64,000 bases of DNA, taken from contig NZ_JAFDOE010000001.1 of the NCBI RefSeq assembly GCF_018342065.1, positions 1,505,431 through 1,569,430 on the forward strand. The letters run 5' to 3'. The notes beneath the pieces are model-generated. The model saw only the letters and a program-made list of their open reading frames with translations, did no database searches and had not been told where the DNA came from. The translations under genes and the position numbers were made by a program. Positions 9,461 through 22,742 of this stretch are shown one piece after another. Within the stretch, counting starts at the first letter, position 1. The number at the start of each line of letters is the position of its first letter. Origin of the DNA: Citrobacter sp. FP75 (GTDB lineage Bacteria > Pseudomonadota > Gammaproteobacteria > Enterobacterales > Enterobacteriaceae).

Positions 9461-9676
9461 ATGACTGTTCAGGATTACTTATTAAAATTCCGCAAAATTA
9501 GTTCACTCGAAAGCCTGGAAAAACTGTTCGATCACCTTAACTACACGCTCACCGACGATCGCGACATAATCAATATGTATCGCGCAGCGGATCACCGCCG
9601 TGCGGAGCTTATCTCCGGCGGGCGCCTGTTCGACATCGGCGAGGTGCCTAAATCCGTCTGGCATTATGTGCAATAA
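9461..9676 (+). CDS. cnu: Hha-family nucleoid-associated protein Cnu (YdgT)
   Basis: A 71-residue Hha/YmoA-family protein that partners H-NS and StpA to silence horizontally acquired genes; E. coli Cnu also binds oriC. The whole sequence follows the family, from [15 protein letters not shown] to PKSVWHYVQ, including [15 protein letters not shown]. The 286-bp gap after blr holds no other gene that I can support. This silencer may act on AT-rich islands such as the fimbrial block near the window's end, which is an inference. Confidence 0.95.
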   Translation: MTVQDYLLKFRKISSLESLEKLFDHLNYTLTDDRDIINMYRAADHRRAELISGGRLFDIGEVPKSVWHYVQ

Positions 9677-9767
9677 ATAAGAAAGTAGCGCTCATCGTTA
9701 AAAGCTTTATAATAATCGCCCCAAAATGAATGGCATGATTGTTCGCGCGCGTAACCCTGGAGAAGAG

Positions 9768-10205
9768 ATGACGACACCGGCACAACGTATCGGAGGCTGG
9801 CTACTTGGGCCACTGGCCTGGCTGTTAGTGGCGTTGTTGAGCGCTTCACTGGCAATGTTGCTGTATGTGACTGCGCTGGCCACGCCGCAGACATTCAAAA
9901 CGCTCGGCGAACAAAGTACCGCTAATTTGCTCTTATGGGGCGTTTCCTTTATTACCGCTATCGCCATGTGGTACTACACGCTGTGGCTGACGATCGCGTT
10001 TTTCAAACGCAGAACCTGTGTGCCTAAGCACTATATTCTATGGCTGCTGATCTCCGTATTACTGGCGATTAAAGCGTTTGCATTCTCACCTGTACCGGAT
10101 GCCTTTGCCGTACGCCAGCTTTTGTTCCCGTTGTTAGCTGCGGCGCTACTGGTGCCCTACTTCAAGCGTTCGCAACGCGTGAAAACGACGTTTGTGAACC
10201 CGTAA
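9768..10205 (+). CDS. ydgK: Inner-membrane protein YdgK (DUF2569)
   Basis: A 145-residue predicted inner-membrane protein with four hydrophobic segments (about residues 10-35, 47-75, 85-105 and 113-133). It belongs to DUF2569, function unknown. The frame is open from an earlier ATG at 9726. I chose 9768 because it follows a CTGGAGAAG ribosome-binding site and matches the E. coli N-terminus. It lies directly upstream of the rsx operon, as in E. coli, separated by a structured gap, so co-transcription is possible but not shown. Confidence 0.88.
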   Translation: MTTPAQRIGGWLLGPLAWLLVALLSASLAMLLYVTALATPQTFKTLGEQSTANLLLWGVSFITAIAMWYYTLWLTIAFFKRRTCVPKHYILWLLISVLLAIKAFAFSPVPDAFAVRQLLFPLLAAALLVPYFKRSQRVKTTFVNP

Positions 10206-10226
10206 TAACCCTACAGTTAACCTGTT

Positions 10227-10267
10227 GTCGCCTGTTGAAGATTGACAGATAATAGGCGGCTTTTTTA
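10227..10267 (+). terminator. Candidate terminator or leader hairpin between ydgK and rsxA
   Basis: GTCGCCT (10227-10233) pairs with AGGCGGC (10254-10260, one G-U pair) across a 20-base loop, then seven T. It ends 15 bp before the rsxA start. It could end ydgK transcription or act as an attenuator for the rsx operon. Confidence 0.5.
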
Positions 10268-10281
10268 TTTCAGGCCGAAAA

Positions 10282-10862
10282 ATGACTGATTACCTGCTGC
10301 TGTTTGTCGGAACTGTACTGGTCAATAACTTTGTACTGGTCAAGTTTCTGGGCCTTTGCCCCTTTATGGGCGTTTCCAAAAAACTGGAAACCGCGATGGG
10401 CATGGGCCTCGCTACGACCTTTGTAATGACGCTGGCATCGATTTGCGCATGGCTGATTGACACCTGGATCCTCATCCCGCTCGATCTCATCTATCTGCGC
10501 ACGCTGGCCTTTATCTTAGTCATCGCTGTGGTCGTACAATTTACCGAGATGGTGGTGCGTAAAACGAGTCCTGCGCTGTATCGCCTTCTGGGGATTTTCT
10601 TACCGTTGATCACCACAAACTGTGCGGTATTGGGCGTTGCGTTGTTAAATATCAACCTCGGCCATAACTTTTTACAGTCGGCACTGTACGGTTTTTCCGC
10701 CGCCGTGGGCTTCTCGCTGGTGATGGTATTGTTCGCCGCCATTCGCGAACGCCTCGCCGTGGCAGATGTTCCGGCTCCTTTTCGCGGTAATGCGATTGCG
10801 CTGATTACCGCCGGTTTAATGTCATTGGCCTTTATGGGCTTTAGTGGTTTGGTGAAGCTGTA

Positions 10863-10863
<1 letters not shown>
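10282..10863 (+). CDS. rsxA: Rsx complex subunit RsxA (RnfA-like membrane protein)
   Basis: A 193-residue integral membrane subunit of the Rsx/Rnf complex, with about six hydrophobic helices (for example [19 protein letters not shown] and the segment around [15 protein letters not shown]). The conserved NCAVLG cysteine belongs to the intramembrane Fe-S site described for RnfA/E-type subunits. In E. coli the complex uses NADH to reduce SoxR and switch off the superoxide response. It is the first gene of rsxABCDGE-nth, and its stop overlaps the rsxB start by 1 bp. Confidence 0.96.
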
Positions 10864-13362
<2,499 letters not shown>

Positions 13363-14415
13363 ATGGTATTCAGAATCGCAAGCTCTCCTTATACCCATAA
13401 CCAACGCCAGACATCGCGTATTATGATGCTGGTGTTAATTGCTGCGTTACCGGGGATTGCCGCTCAGCTTTGGTTCTTTGGCTGGGGAACATTGGTACAG
13501 ATTATCCTCGCCTCCATCAGCGCAATTGCCGCTGAAGCAGGCGTATTGAAACTGCGTAAGCAGCCGGTTGTTGCTATTTTAAAAGACAACTCTGCGCTGC
13601 TTACCGGGTTACTGCTTGCCGTCAGCCTTCCGCCTCTGGCACCCTGGTGGATGGTGGTATTGGGCACCGTATTTGCCGTTATCATTGCTAAACAGCTGTA
13701 TGGCGGCCTCGGGCAGAACCCGTTTAACCCGGCGATGATTGGCTATGTGGTCCTGCTTATTTCCTTCCCGGTGCAGATGACCAGTTGGCTCCCTCCACAT
13801 GAAATAGCGGCCACGGTGCCAGGTTTTATTGACGCCCTGAACGTCATCTTTAGCGGGCATACTGCCAGCGGCGGTGATATGAACACCTTGCGGATGGGCA
13901 TCGACGGCATTAGCCAGGCGACTCCGCTTGATACGTTCAAGACATCGTTACATGCAGGACACTCGGTTGAACAGGTTATGCAGTACCCTATTTACAGTGG
14001 GATGCTCGCAGGTGCAGGTTGGCAGTGGGTAAATCTGGCCTGGCTGGCAGGTGGTGTGATCCTGTTGTGGAAAAACGCTATTCGCTGGCATATTCCGGTG
14101 AGTTTCCTGCTGTCGCTCGCCGTCTGTGCGACGTTAGGCTGGTTTTTCTCGCCGGACACGCTGGCTTCGCCACAGTTGCATTTGCTCTCTGGCGCAACCA
14201 TGCTCGGCGCATTCTTCATTCTTACCGATCCCGTTACCGCATCAACAACCAACCGTGGTCGCCTGATTTTTGGCGCGCTTGCTGGTCTGTTGGTATGGCT
14301 GATTCGCAGTTTTGGTGGGTATCCGGATGGCGTGGCCTTTGCCGTATTGCTGGCAAATATCACGGTTCCCCTGATTGATTATTACACCCGCCCTCGCGTG
14401 TACGGACATCGCTAA
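13363..14415 (+). CDS. rsxD: Rsx complex subunit RsxD (flavinylated membrane protein)
   Basis: A 350-residue integral membrane subunit with about nine or ten hydrophobic helices. T187 in DGISQATP matches the covalent-FMN threonine position of RnfD/NqrB proteins (DGxSxAT motif). The conserved [15 protein letters not shown] and [20 protein letters not shown] segments are present. It starts immediately after the rsxC stop codon. It carries electrons across the membrane to RsxG in the Rnf-type mechanism, by family knowledge. Confidence 0.96.
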   Translation: MVFRIASSPYTHNQRQTSRIMMLVLIAALPGIAAQLWFFGWGTLVQIILASISAIAAEAGVLKLRKQPVVAILKDNSALLTGLLLAVSLPPLAPWWMVVLGTVFAVIIAKQLYGGLGQNPFNPAMIGYVVLLISFPVQMTSWLPPHEIAATVPGFIDALNVIFSGHTASGGDMNTLRMGIDGISQATPLDTFKTSLHAGHSVEQVMQYPIYSGMLAGAGWQWVNLAWLAGGVILLWKNAIRWHIPVSFLLSLAVCATLGWFFSPDTLASPQLHLLSGATMLGAFFILTDPVTASTTNRGRLIFGALAGLLVWLIRSFGGYPDGVAFAVLLANITVPLIDYYTRPRVYGHR

Positions 14416-14424
14416 GGACAACAT

Positions 14425-15045
14425 ATGCTGAAAACGATTCGTAAACACGGTATCACTCTGGCACTGTTTGCCGCCGGCTCTACGGGGTTAACGGCGGCAA
14501 TCAATCAACTGACCAAGTCCACGATTGATGAGCAGGCAACGCTGCAGCAAAAAGCGCTGTTTGATCAGGTTCTGCCGAACGGCCGCTACAATAACAGCCT
14601 GCGCGACAGCTGTTATCTGGTTACTGCACCTGCATTAGGCAAAGGGACGCACCGTGTTTATATCGCCCGTCAGGATGAGCGTCCGGTCGCGGCAATTCTG
14701 GAGGCCACCGCGCCAGATGGCTACTCCGGCGCAATACAACTGCTGGTCGGTGTCGATTTTAACGGTACCGTGCTGGGTACGCGGGTCACTGAGCATCATG
14801 AAACACCGGGTCTTGGTGATAAGATTGAGCTACGTTTGTCCGACTGGGTAACTCACTTTAGCGGTAAAACGATCTCTGCTGAAAACGACCCGCGTTGGGC
14901 TGTAAAAAAAGATGGCGGCGACTTCGACCAGTTCACCGGTGCGACCATCACTCCCCGCGCGGTGGTTAATGCAGTGAAACGCGCAGGCCTGTATGCGCAA
15001 ACGCTGCCTGCGCAACTTCCTCAACTTCCCGCCTGTGGAGAATAA
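14425..15045 (+). CDS. rsxG: Rsx complex subunit RsxG (periplasmic FMN protein)
   Basis: A 206-residue protein with an N-terminal membrane anchor (residues about 10-28) and a periplasmic FMN-binding domain. T174 in [12 protein letters not shown] is the predicted covalent FMN attachment site (S/TGAT motif). The segment [10 protein letters not shown] is also typical of RnfG/NqrC. It starts 9 bp after rsxD and ends 3 bp before rsxE, inside the operon. Confidence 0.96.
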   Translation: MLKTIRKHGITLALFAAGSTGLTAAINQLTKSTIDEQATLQQKALFDQVLPNGRYNNSLRDSCYLVTAPALGKGTHRVYIARQDERPVAAILEATAPDGYSGAIQLLVGVDFNGTVLGTRVTEHHETPGLGDKIELRLSDWVTHFSGKTISAENDPRWAVKKDGGDFDQFTGATITPRAVVNAVKRAGLYAQTLPAQLPQLPACGE

Positions 15046-15048
15046 ACC

Positions 15049-15744
15049 ATGAGCGAAATTAAAGACGTTATTGTTCAGGGACTGTGGAAAAACAACTCCG
15101 CGTTGGTACAGTTACTCGGCATGTGTCCGCTGCTTGCGGTCACCTCTACTGCCACCAATGCCCTCGGGCTGGGACTTGCCACGACGCTGGTTTTAACGCT
15201 AACCAACCTGACCATCTCCGCCCTGCGCCGCTGGACGCCGTCTGAGATTCGTATTCCAATCTACGTCATGATCATCGCTTCAGTGGTCAGTGCCGTGCAG
15301 ATGCTCATCAACGCCTACGCCTTTGGCCTGTATCAGTCTCTGGGGATCTTCATCCCACTGATTGTTACCAACTGCATTGTGGTCGGCCGTGCCGAGGCTT
15401 TTGCGGCGAAAAAAGGCCCCGCACTCTCCGCTCTGGACGGTTTCTCCATTGGTATGGGGGCAACCTGTGCCATGTTTGTACTGGGTTCACTGCGCGAGAT
15501 TATCGGTAACGGCACGCTGTTTGATGGTGCTGACGGCCTGCTGGGTAGCTGGGCCAAAGTACTGCGCGTTGAGATCTTCCACACTGACACGCCGTTCCTG
15601 TTAGCCATGCTGCCGCCAGGCGCGTTTATCGGGCTGGGGCTGATGCTGGCCGTGAAGTATCTTATTGACGAGAAGATGAAGAAACGTCGCGCGGAGGCTG
15701 CTGTGGCAGACACTCCGGCGGGTGAGACAGGGAATGTGTCATGA
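15049..15744 (+). CDS. rsxE: Rsx complex subunit RsxE (membrane protein)
   Basis: A 231-residue integral membrane subunit homologous to RsxA, with about six hydrophobic helices and the mirrored motif [22 protein letters not shown] charged cytoplasmic C-terminus ([11 protein letters not shown]) follows. The RsxA/RsxE pair forms the inverted-topology core of Rnf-type complexes. Its stop overlaps the nth start as ATGA, so nth is translated from the same message. Confidence 0.96.
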   Translation: MSEIKDVIVQGLWKNNSALVQLLGMCPLLAVTSTATNALGLGLATTLVLTLTNLTISALRRWTPSEIRIPIYVMIIASVVSAVQMLINAYAFGLYQSLGIFIPLIVTNCIVVGRAEAFAAKKGPALSALDGFSIGMGATCAMFVLGSLREIIGNGTLFDGADGLLGSWAKVLRVEIFHTDTPFLLAMLPPGAFIGLGLMLAVKYLIDEKMKKRRAEAAVADTPAGETGNVS

Positions 15745-16376
15745 ACAAAGCAAAACGGCTGGAAATACTGACGCGTCTACGCGATAACAATCCGCACCCC
15801 ACCACTGAACTCAATTTTACGTCGCCGTTTGAGCTGCTGATTTCCGTGCTGCTTTCAGCACAGGCGACCGACGTCAGCGTCAATAAAGCAACGGCGAAGC
15901 TGTATCCCGTCGCCAATACCCCTGCCGCAATGCTGGAGCTCGGCGTTGAGGGCGTTAAGTCGTATATCAAAAAAATTGGTCTGTTCAACAGCAAAGCGGA
16001 AAACGTGATTAAGACCTGCCGCATTCTGCTCGAACAACATAATGGTGAGGTTCCGGAGGACAGAGCGGCACTGGAAGCACTGCCAGGAGTCGGGCGTAAA
16101 ACCGCCAACGTGGTGCTGAATACCGCCTTTGGCTGGCCAACCATCGCCGTGGATACCCATATTTTTCGGGTCTGTAATCGTACACAATTCGCACCAGGAA
16201 AAAACGTCGAGCAGGTCGAAGAAAAGTTGCTGAAAGTCGTTCCCGGTGAATTTAAAGTCGACTGCCATCACTGGTTAATTCTTCATGGCCGCTACACCTG
16301 CATTGCCAGGAAGCCGCGCTGCGGCTCCTGTATCATTGAAGATCTCTGTGAATTTAAAGAGAAAGTCGACATCTGA
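15741..16376 (+). CDS. nth: Endonuclease III (DNA glycosylase/AP lyase)
   Basis: A 211-residue base-excision-repair enzyme that removes oxidised pyrimidines and cleaves at abasic sites. The helix-hairpin-helix segment [13 protein letters not shown] contains the catalytic Lys K120, and [11 protein letters not shown] contains the conserved Asp of the GPD region. The C-terminal 4Fe-4S loop is Cys-x6-Cys-x2-Cys-x5-Cys ([17 protein letters not shown]). It is the last gene of the rsx operon through an ATGA overlap, which places oxidative DNA repair beside a SoxR-reducing system. Confidence 0.97.
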   Translation: MNKAKRLEILTRLRDNNPHPTTELNFTSPFELLISVLLSAQATDVSVNKATAKLYPVANTPAAMLELGVEGVKSYIKKIGLFNSKAENVIKTCRILLEQHNGEVPEDRAALEALPGVGRKTANVVLNTAFGWPTIAVDTHIFRVCNRTQFAPGKNVEQVEEKLLKVVPGEFKVDCHHWLILHGRYTCIARKPRCGSCIIEDLCEFKEKVDI

Positions 16377-16380
16377 TCAG

Positions 16381-16407
16381 AAGGGGTAACGCCCGTTACC
16401 CTTTTTT
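16381..16407 (+). terminator. rsx-nth operon terminator
   Basis: AAGGGGTAAC and GTTACCCTT form a stem with a short loop followed by a T-run (TTTTTT), 5 bp after the nth stop. Confidence 0.85.
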
Positions 16408-16989
16408 ACCATAACGATTAGTTATGCACTCCCCAGCCGTTTATCTCCCGACAATGATGCCGCGCTTAAGCACATATCTAATGTAATATTCTTGTCTATT
16501 AGCGCCTGAGCAGGTTAATCGTTTTTTTAGTAGTAGAAATTTCTATCCATACGTGAACAGGATCACATTGATAACATCATGTTAAATATTTTTATATTCA
16601 TAGTTAAAATTACAATCAAATGACCTGAACCCTGCGATTCGATACAAAACATTACACTGGCTATTTTTCAGATAATGGCCTATATCACTGGATTCAACGC
16701 TTAATAGCAGAACATATCGCCAATCTGCGGTTTTCGCCCCGGTTAAACAGTGTAAAAATCTGCCATTTTTCAAATGAAGAAATTTAACGCTAGATAACAT
16801 TTCGCAGCCCCGACGATTTAACCAGATGGGATATATGTAACAGAGTATTACAAACCACTTGTCTGAATGGTCAAGATAGTGAACATTACTTGCCGTTTCC
16901 CCTCCCACTATAACAATCGGACGGATGAACTTGACTCATCACGTACCTGAACACCCCCGTTGATATGGGATGTAAAAAAAGAGGTAAAA
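16408..16989 (+). other. 580-bp AT-rich intergenic region upstream of dtpA
   Basis: No gene is supported here. The longest open frame (108 codons, minus strand, 16582-16908) has no ribosome-binding site and no recognisable family features. The stretch is AT-rich and probably holds the dtpA promoter and a long leader; OmpR controls dtpA in E. coli. I could not place a convincing promoter. Confidence 0.6.
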
Positions 16990-18495
16990 GTGTCTACTGC
17001 AAACAATAAACCAACTGAAAGCGTGAGTTTAAACGCCTTCAAACAACCAAAAGCGTTCTATCTCATTTTCTCAATTGAGCTGTGGGAACGTTTTGGCTAC
17101 TACGGCCTGCAAGGGATTATGGCCGTCTACCTGGTAAAACAGCTGGGTATGTCAGAAGCGGATTCCATCACTCTTTTCTCCTCCTTTAGCGCCCTGGTTT
17201 ATGGTCTGGTTGCCATCGGCGGCTGGTTAGGTGATAAAGTTCTGGGAACGAAGCGTGTCATTATGCTGGGTGCCGTTGTTCTGGCCATCGGTTATGCACT
17301 GGTTGCATGGTCCGGTCACGATGCGGGTATCGTTTATATGGGTATGGCGGCCATCGCGGTCGGTAATGGCCTGTTTAAAGCAAACCCATCTTCCCTGCTC
17401 TCCACCTGCTATGCAAAAGATGACCCGCGTCTTGATGGTGCATTTACTATGTACTACATGTCCGTCAACATCGGTTCATTCTTCTCGATGCTGGCAACGC
17501 CGTGGCTGGCAGCACGTTACGGCTGGAGCACCGCGTTCGCCCTGAGCGTCGTAGGTATGCTGATCACCGTTGTTAACTTCGCATTCTGCCAGCGCTGGGT
17601 TAAACAGTACGGTTCTAAACCTGATTTTGAGCCGATCAACTTCCGTAATCTGCTGCTGACTATTGCTGGCGTAGTGGTGTTGATCGCTATCGCGACATGG
17701 TTACTGCACAACCAGGGTATCGCACGTATGGTCCTGGGCGTCATTGCTCTGGGTATCGTGTTTATCTTCGGTAAAGAAGCTTTCGCCATGAAGGGTGCCG
17801 CGCGTCGTAAAATGATTGTCGCCTTCATTCTGATGCTGGAAGCGATTATCTTCTTCGTACTGTACAGCCAGATGCCGACGTCACTGAACTTCTTTGCGAT
17901 TCGTAACGTTGAACACTCTATTCTGGGTATCGCGTTCGAACCTGAGCAGTACCAGGCGCTGAACCCGTTCTGGATCATCATCGGTAGCCCAATTCTTGCC
18001 GCTATCTATAACAAGATGGGTGACACTCTGCCGATGCCAACCAAGTTCGCTATTGGTATGGTGCTGTGTTCCGGTGCGTTCCTGATCCTGCCGCTGGGTG
18101 CAAAATTTGCGACTGACGCGGGCATCGTTTCTGTTAACTGGCTGATCATCTGCTATGGCCTGCAGAGTATCGGTGAACTGATGATCTCCGGCCTGGGTCT
18201 GGCAATGGTGGCACAGCTGGTTCCACAGCGTCTGATGGGCTTCATCATGGGTAGCTGGTTCCTGACCACTGCCGGTGCCAACATCATCGGTGGTTACGTG
18301 GCTAACATGATGGCGGTCCCAGAGAACGTGACTGACCCGCTGATGTCCCTGGAAGTCTACGGCCGTGTGTTCCTGCAGATTGGTGTTGCAACGGCGGTTA
18401 TCGCTGTTCTGATGCTGCTGACTGCGCCGAAACTGAACCGTATGACTCAGGACGACGAAGTAAGCGAGAAAGCCTCTAAGGCCGCGACAGCGTAA
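16990..18495 (+). CDS. dtpA: Di-/tripeptide:proton symporter DtpA
   Basis: A 501-residue POT/PTR-family inner-membrane peptide transporter (formerly tppB/ydgR). The family motif ExxERFxYYG appears as [13 protein letters not shown] near residue 30. Twelve or more hydrophobic helices and the PTR2 segment [12 protein letters not shown] follow. I chose the GTG at 16990 ([17 protein letters not shown]) because it matches the E. coli N-terminus and follows a GAGGT ribosome-binding site. The longer open frame from 16960 is not needed. A strong terminator follows. Confidence 0.96.
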   Translation: MSTANNKPTESVSLNAFKQPKAFYLIFSIELWERFGYYGLQGIMAVYLVKQLGMSEADSITLFSSFSALVYGLVAIGGWLGDKVLGTKRVIMLGAVVLAIGYALVAWSGHDAGIVYMGMAAIAVGNGLFKANPSSLLSTCYAKDDPRLDGAFTMYYMSVNIGSFFSMLATPWLAARYGWSTAFALSVVGMLITVVNFAFCQRWVKQYGSKPDFEPINFRNLLLTIAGVVVLIAIATWLLHNQGIARMVLGVIALGIVFIFGKEAFAMKGAARRKMIVAFILMLEAIIFFVLYSQMPTSLNFFAIRNVEHSILGIAFEPEQYQALNPFWIIIGSPILAAIYNKMGDTLPMPTKFAIGMVLCSGAFLILPLGAKFATDAGIVSVNWLIICYGLQSIGELMISGLGLAMVAQLVPQRLMGFIMGSWFLTTAGANIIGGYVANMMAVPENVTDPLMSLEVYGRVFLQIGVATAVIAVLMLLTAPKLNRMTQDDEVSEKASKAATA

Positions 18496-18518
18496 TTCTC
18501 AGGGAAACTTATTTTCAG

Positions 18519-18549
18519 GCCGCTAACTGATGTTAGCGGCTTTTTTTTT
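18519..18549 (+). terminator. dtpA terminator
   Basis: GCCGCTAAC and GTTAGCGGC form a perfect 9-bp stem with a TGAT loop followed by nine T. Confidence 0.9.
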
Positions 18550-18599
18550 GCCTGAGGTAGCACTACCATACGATATACCTCAGCCAAAAGGAGTTACCG

Positions 18600-19205
18600 A
18601 TGAAACTGTTCTACAAACCGGGCGCTTGTTCTCTCGCTTCCCACATCACGCTGCGTGAAAGCGGTAAAGATTTCACCCTGGATGGTGTTGATCTGATGAA
18701 GAAACGTCTGGAAAACGGCGATGATTTTTTCGCGGTAAACCCAAAAGGACAAGTTCCTGCTCTACTGCTGGACGACGGTACGCTACTGACCGAAGGCGTG
18801 GCCATCATGCAATATCTGGCCGACACGGTGCCAGACCGCCAACTCCTCGCCCCCACCAGCAGCCTCTCACGCTATAAAACGCTGGAGTGGCTTAACTTTA
18901 TTGCGACAGAACTGCATAAAGGCTTTACGCCATTGTTCCGTCCCGATACACCGGATGAGTACAAACCGACCGTACGCGCGCTGCTGGAGAAAAAAATGCA
19001 GTATGTAAACGAGTCACTGAAGGACAATCCATGGATCTGTGGTCAGCGCTTTTCCATTGCGGATGCCTATCTGTTTACCGTGCTACGTTGGGCGTATGCC
19101 GTAAAATTGAATATGGAAGGATTAAGCCATATCGAGGCTTATATGACACGCATGGCTGAGCGTCCAGCGGTGGCCGCTGCGCTTAAAGCGGAAGGGTTGA
19201 AGTAA
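18600..19205 (+). CDS. gstA: Glutathione S-transferase GstA
   Basis: A 201-residue cytosolic beta-class GST that conjugates glutathione to electrophiles. The N-terminal thioredoxin-like domain begins [18 protein letters not shown], with C10 as the beta-class active-site cysteine. The glutathione-binding segment [14 protein letters not shown] and an all-helical C-terminal domain follow. AAAAGGAG precedes the ATG. It is monocistronic, between the dtpA terminator and a pair of REP elements. Confidence 0.95.
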   Translation: MKLFYKPGACSLASHITLRESGKDFTLDGVDLMKKRLENGDDFFAVNPKGQVPALLLDDGTLLTEGVAIMQYLADTVPDRQLLAPTSSLSRYKTLEWLNFIATELHKGFTPLFRPDTPDEYKPTVRALLEKKMQYVNESLKDNPWICGQRFSIADAYLFTVLRWAYAVKLNMEGLSHIEAYMTRMAERPAVAAALKAEGLK

Positions 19206-19211
19206 CTATTG

Positions 19212-19285
19212 TTGTCGGGTGGCGCTAACGCTTACCCGACCTACAGCCAAATGTAGGCCCGATAAGCGTAAGCGCCATCGGGCAA
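19212..19285. repeat. REP pair (BIME-like)
   Basis: Two opposed palindromes: GTCGGGTGGCGCTAACGC... ending CCCGAC (19214-19240), and GGCCCGATAAGCGTAAGC... ending ATCGGGC (about 19257-19283). A CTACA...TGTAG stem (19241-19255) joins them. This is the usual layout of paired REP elements between convergent genes, here gstA and pdxY. Confidence 0.82.
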
Positions 19286-19290
19286 TTCAC

Positions 19291-20151
19291 TCAGAGCAGC
19301 GTGGCGCTGAAATAGTGTTCGGGTTTAGCAATACGATCCTGCGCGGCAACCACCTGCAGTTCATACTCATGCATCTCTTTGGTGGCAATCATAATCTCGT
19401 ACACTGCCGCCGTCACATGTTCAAGTGCTTGCTGCACCGTCGCGCCCTGTAACAGTTTCACCAGCAGCAAACCGCTGGTCACGTCACCGACGCCGACAGG
19501 TTGACGCGTGCCAAAATCAACTAACGGACGGCTGATATGCCATGCCTGCTCAGCGGTGACCAGCAGCATCTCGAAACGGTCGGGGCTCATCCCCGCACGG
19601 GCAAGATGCTTCACCAGCACGACTTCTGGCCCCTGGGCAATCAGTTCACGCGCCGCTAACACCGCCTCATTGACGTTGTTCACCGCATGTTCACAGAGAA
19701 TCTCAAGCTCGACCAAATTAGGTGCGATAACATCGCTGGCCGGTAATGCATGGCACACGTGGAACTCGGCGACACCCGGCGCCACGATACAGCCTTTTTC
19801 CGGATGCCCCATTACAGGATCGCAGAAATACTTTGCCTGAGGATTAGCAGCCTTCACCTGGCGGACAATCCCCAAAATATGTTCGCCCTGCTCTGCAGAA
19901 CCGAGGTATCCACTCAGTACCGCATCACACGTCTTGAGTTTGTCGATATCGGCAATACCCTGGACGATGTCTGTGAGGTGGCTGGGCGGCATCACGCAGC
20001 CTGTCCATTTGCCATATTGCGTGTGGTTGGAAAACTGAACGGTATTAAGAGGCCATACGTTAGCACCAAGACGGCGCATCGGAAATTCTGCTGCACTATT
20101 GCCCGCATGACCAAAAACAACGTGGGACTGGATGGCGAGGATATTTTTCAT
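19291..20151 (-). CDS. pdxY: Pyridoxal kinase PdxY
   Basis: A 286-residue ribokinase-fold enzyme that phosphorylates pyridoxal to PLP in the salvage pathway. The N-terminus [20 protein letters not shown] and the C-terminal phosphate-binding segment [10 protein letters not shown], with its catalytic Asp, mark the PdxK/PdxY group. The frame is open 15 codons further upstream, but the start at 20151 gives the family N-terminus. It lies 56 bp downstream of tyrS in the same direction, the usual tyrS-pdxY operon. pdxH just upstream also makes PLP. Confidence 0.95.
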   Translation of the reverse strand: MKNILAIQSHVVFGHAGNSAAEFPMRRLGANVWPLNTVQFSNHTQYGKWTGCVMPPSHLTDIVQGIADIDKLKTCDAVLSGYLGSAEQGEHILGIVRQVKAANPQAKYFCDPVMGHPEKGCIVAPGVAEFHVCHALPASDVIAPNLVELEILCEHAVNNVNEAVLAARELIAQGPEVVLVKHLARAGMSPDRFEMLLVTAEQAWHISRPLVDFGTRQPVGVGDVTSGLLLVKLLQGATVQQALEHVTAAVYEIMIATKEMHEYELQVVAAQDRIAKPEHYFSATLL

Positions 20152-20207
20152 TTTTTTTACCCGAACAAAAATAAGGGAGTGATTTCTCACTCCCATTACT
20201 TAACGCA

Positions 20208-21482
20208 TTATTTCCAACAAATTAGACAATAGTTCTTTTTGCCACGGCGCAATAAGGTGTAACGACCGAACAAAATATCACTGTCCTGGAAGAAATATTC
20301 CGGATCAGACTGCTTCTCGCCGTTGATGGTCACCGCATTCGACGCGATGGTCTTACGCGCCTGGCCGCGAGACGGTTGCAGCTCGGAATCAACCAGCGCC
20401 TGCATCAGATCGGCACCTTTGTCCATTTCAATCATCGGTACGCCATCTTGCGCGAGCTGTTCGAAATCTGCTTCGCTGAGATCGTTCAAGTTACCGTTGA
20501 ACAGGCTTTCGGTAATGCGTTTCGCCGCCACCAGACCTTCTTCACCGTGAACCAGACGCGTAACCTGCTCCGCCAGAACATACTGGGCACGTGGTGCTTT
20601 ACCGCTGTTCTTGTCTTCTTCTTCCAGCGCATTGATCTCTTCAATATCCATGAAAGTGAAGAATTTAAGGAAGCGATAGACGTCAGCATCGGCGGTGTTA
20701 ATCCAGAACTGGTAGAACTTGTACGGACTGGTTTTCTTCGGATCCAACCAGACTGCGCCGCCTTCCGTTTTACCGAATTTAGTCCCGTCTGCTTTGGTGA
20801 TCAGCGGAACCGTCAGGCCGAACACCTGGTTCTGGTGCAAACGGCGGGTCAGATCGATACCGGAGGTAATGTTACCCCACTGATCAGAGCCCCCAATTTG
20901 CAACGCCACGCCGTGCAGTTTGTTCAGGCAGGCGAAGTCGTACCCTTGCAGCAGGTTGTAAGAAAACTCGGTAAAGGAGATCCCCTGATCGTCACGGTTC
21001 AGACGCTGCTTCACCGCTTCTTTGTTGATCATCTGGTTCACAGAGAAATGCTTGCCGATATCACGCAGGAAAGTCAGTACGTTCATACCGCCAAACCAGT
21101 CGTAGTTGTTCGCAGCAATTGCAGAGTTGTCGCCACAGTCGAAATCGAGGAACGGCGCAACCTGTTTGCGGATTTTATCCACCCACTGCTGCACGGTATC
21201 TTCGGTATTCAGTTTACGCTCGGCGGCTTTAAAGCTCGGGTCACCAATCAGACCGGTTGCACCACCTACCAGTGCGACAGGCTTGTGGCCCGCCTGCTGG
21301 AAGCGTTTCAGGCATAACAATGGAACCAGATGCCCCAAATGCAAGCTGTCAGCGGTAGGATCGAAGCCGCAATAGAGCGCGATCGGGCCTTGCGCCAGTC
21401 GCTCTGCTAACGCTTCCTCGTCCGTCACCTGGGCCACCAGCCCCCGCTCTTGCAATTGTTTAATCAAGTTACTGCTTGCCAT
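20208..21482 (-). CDS. tyrS: Tyrosyl-tRNA synthetase
   Basis: A 424-residue class I aminoacyl-tRNA synthetase that charges tRNA-Tyr. The catalytic domain has the HLGH form of the HIGH motif ([11 protein letters not shown]) and the KFGKT form of KMSKS ([13 protein letters not shown]). The C-terminal S4-like RNA-binding domain follows and ends [10 protein letters not shown] used the start at 21482 ([10 protein letters not shown]); the frame extends three codons upstream. It is followed by pdxY. Confidence 0.97.
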   Translation of the reverse strand: MASSNLIKQLQERGLVAQVTDEEALAERLAQGPIALYCGFDPTADSLHLGHLVPLLCLKRFQQAGHKPVALVGGATGLIGDPSFKAAERKLNTEDTVQQWVDKIRKQVAPFLDFDCGDNSAIAANNYDWFGGMNVLTFLRDIGKHFSVNQMINKEAVKQRLNRDDQGISFTEFSYNLLQGYDFACLNKLHGVALQIGGSDQWGNITSGIDLTRRLHQNQVFGLTVPLITKADGTKFGKTEGGAVWLDPKKTSPYKFYQFWINTADADVYRFLKFFTFMDIEEINALEEEDKNSGKAPRAQYVLAEQVTRLVHGEEGLVAAKRITESLFNGNLNDLSEADFEQLAQDGVPMIEMDKGADLMQALVDSELQPSRGQARKTIASNAVTINGEKQSDPEYFFQDSDILFGRYTLLRRGKKNYCLICWK

Positions 21483-21608
21483 CAAAATCTCCATGTATAA
21501 AACGACTGCACCTTTGCCGGTACACGACTTTTCGCCTGATGCGAAAGAGACATAGAATAAAGCGCCGGATTGTTCAGTACCAGCGCTTAAAACAAGAATT
21601 TTGCATCT

Positions 21609-22265
21609 TTAGGGTGCCAGACGATCGATTTTCCACGTGTTATCTTCACGCTGGTATAAAAAACGATCGTGTAAGCGGTTTTCGCCGCCCTGCCAGAACT
21701 CCATTTGCTCAATGCTCACACGAAAGCCCCCCCAGAAACTCGGCAACGGAACTTCCCCTTGCTGAAACTTCTGCTTCAGTTCAAGAAATTTACTTTCAAG
21801 AATACCGCGCGCGGAGATACGACTGGACTGTTTTGATACCCAGGCGCCAATCTGGCTGTCACGAGGACGACTGTGGAAATACTTCACCACTTCGAGCGTG
21901 GAAAGACGTTCGGCCTTGCCGATAACCATCACCTGCCGTTCCAGCGTATGCCAGGGGAACAGCAGGCTAATGCGAGGATTGTGCTCAATCTGGTGCGCCT
22001 TACGGCTGCCCATGTTGGTATAAAACACCAACCCCTTGTCATCATAATGTTTGAGCAGCACGATGCGCTGGTACGGCTGACCGTTCTCATCAACGGTGGC
22101 GACGACCATGGCGGTAGGATCGGCGAGTTTGGCGTCACAGGCTTGCCCCAGCCAGCGCTCAAAAAGCGCAAGCGGCTCGGCGGGAAGATCGCGGCGGCGA
22201 AGACCGCCTTTCGTGTATTCACGGCGCAGATGCGCGATTTGCTGCAATTCGTCGTTATCAGACAT
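21609..22265 (-). CDS. pdxH: Pyridoxine 5'-phosphate oxidase
   Basis: A 218-residue FMN enzyme that oxidises pyridoxine or pyridoxamine phosphate to PLP. Hallmarks are the FMN-binding split-barrel segments [18 protein letters not shown] and [15 protein letters not shown], plus the C-terminal signature [19 protein letters not shown]. It lies 126 bp upstream of tyrS in the same direction, so pdxH-tyrS-pdxY is a vitamin B6 and translation cluster as in E. coli. Confidence 0.96.
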   Translation of the reverse strand: MSDNDELQQIAHLRREYTKGGLRRRDLPAEPLALFERWLGQACDAKLADPTAMVVATVDENGQPYQRIVLLKHYDDKGLVFYTNMGSRKAHQIEHNPRISLLFPWHTLERQVMVIGKAERLSTLEVVKYFHSRPRDSQIGAWVSKQSSRISARGILESKFLELKQKFQQGEVPLPSFWGGFRVSIEQMEFWQGGENRLHDRFLYQREDNTWKIDRLAP

Positions 22266-22325
22266 GATGTTTGGGCTACGGATTGTCAGTGGGTGGCGCT
22301 ATTGTGCGCCGCCCAGGTGAAAATC

Positions 22326-22649
22326 TCAACGCTTCGGGTTCTGTAACTGACAGTTATTTAACACAACTCTGTCACGTTTGTAGACCGTCGCGCTGTCTCC
22401 TTTAGACCAGAAGACGTAGATGCCATCGGTGTACCGTGCGCCCGATGCCGATACACCCTGTTTAAGATTTACTAACTGGTTATCATAAACAAAGCTCGCC
22501 GTTTGTTGGGTATTATTCAATTTCACGGTCAGCGGTTTTTCGTCACAACGGTATTCGAGGGTATCCGTTTGCATACGCTCGACAAATTGGTTGTAGACAC
22601 TACAACCGGTAAGCAGTACCGGCAAACATACCAATAACAGTTTTTTCAT
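22326..22649 (-). CDS. mliC: Membrane-bound C-type lysozyme inhibitor MliC
   Basis: A 107-residue lipoprotein that inhibits C-type lysozyme in the periplasm. A signal peptide ends in the lipobox LTGC, making C16 the lipidated residue. The mature part has the MliC beta-barrel features, with conserved Cys in EYRCDE and LNNCQ that likely form a disulfide. A GATAGGG sequence precedes the ATG. It lies between anmK and pdxH on the same strand. Confidence 0.92.
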   Translation of the reverse strand: MKKLLLVCLPVLLTGCSVYNQFVERMQTDTLEYRCDEKPLTVKLNNTQQTASFVYDNQLVNLKQGVSASGARYTDGIYVFWSKGDSATVYKRDRVVLNNCQLQNPKR

Positions 22650-22742
22650 AGCCCTATCCTGAAGACATTCCTGGTCCCGGAGGGTGATAACACCCTCCCT
22701 AACATCCCTAGTTTACCGGCATTGTCGCCAGGATAATTTCAG

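Noticed and set aside
16582..16908. 108-codon minus-strand frame upstream of dtpA
   Set aside because: AT-rich chance frame without a ribosome-binding site. The corresponding E. coli gap is non-coding as far as I recall.
20376..21317. 313-codon open frame antisense to tyrS
   Set aside because: Shadow of tyrS; no recognisable protein features and no separate promoter.
22679..22698. GGAGGGTG-ATAA-CACCCTCC hairpin between anmK and mliC
   Set aside because: A strong palindrome, but it has no T-run in the direction of transcription. It could be an operator, but I cannot assign one.
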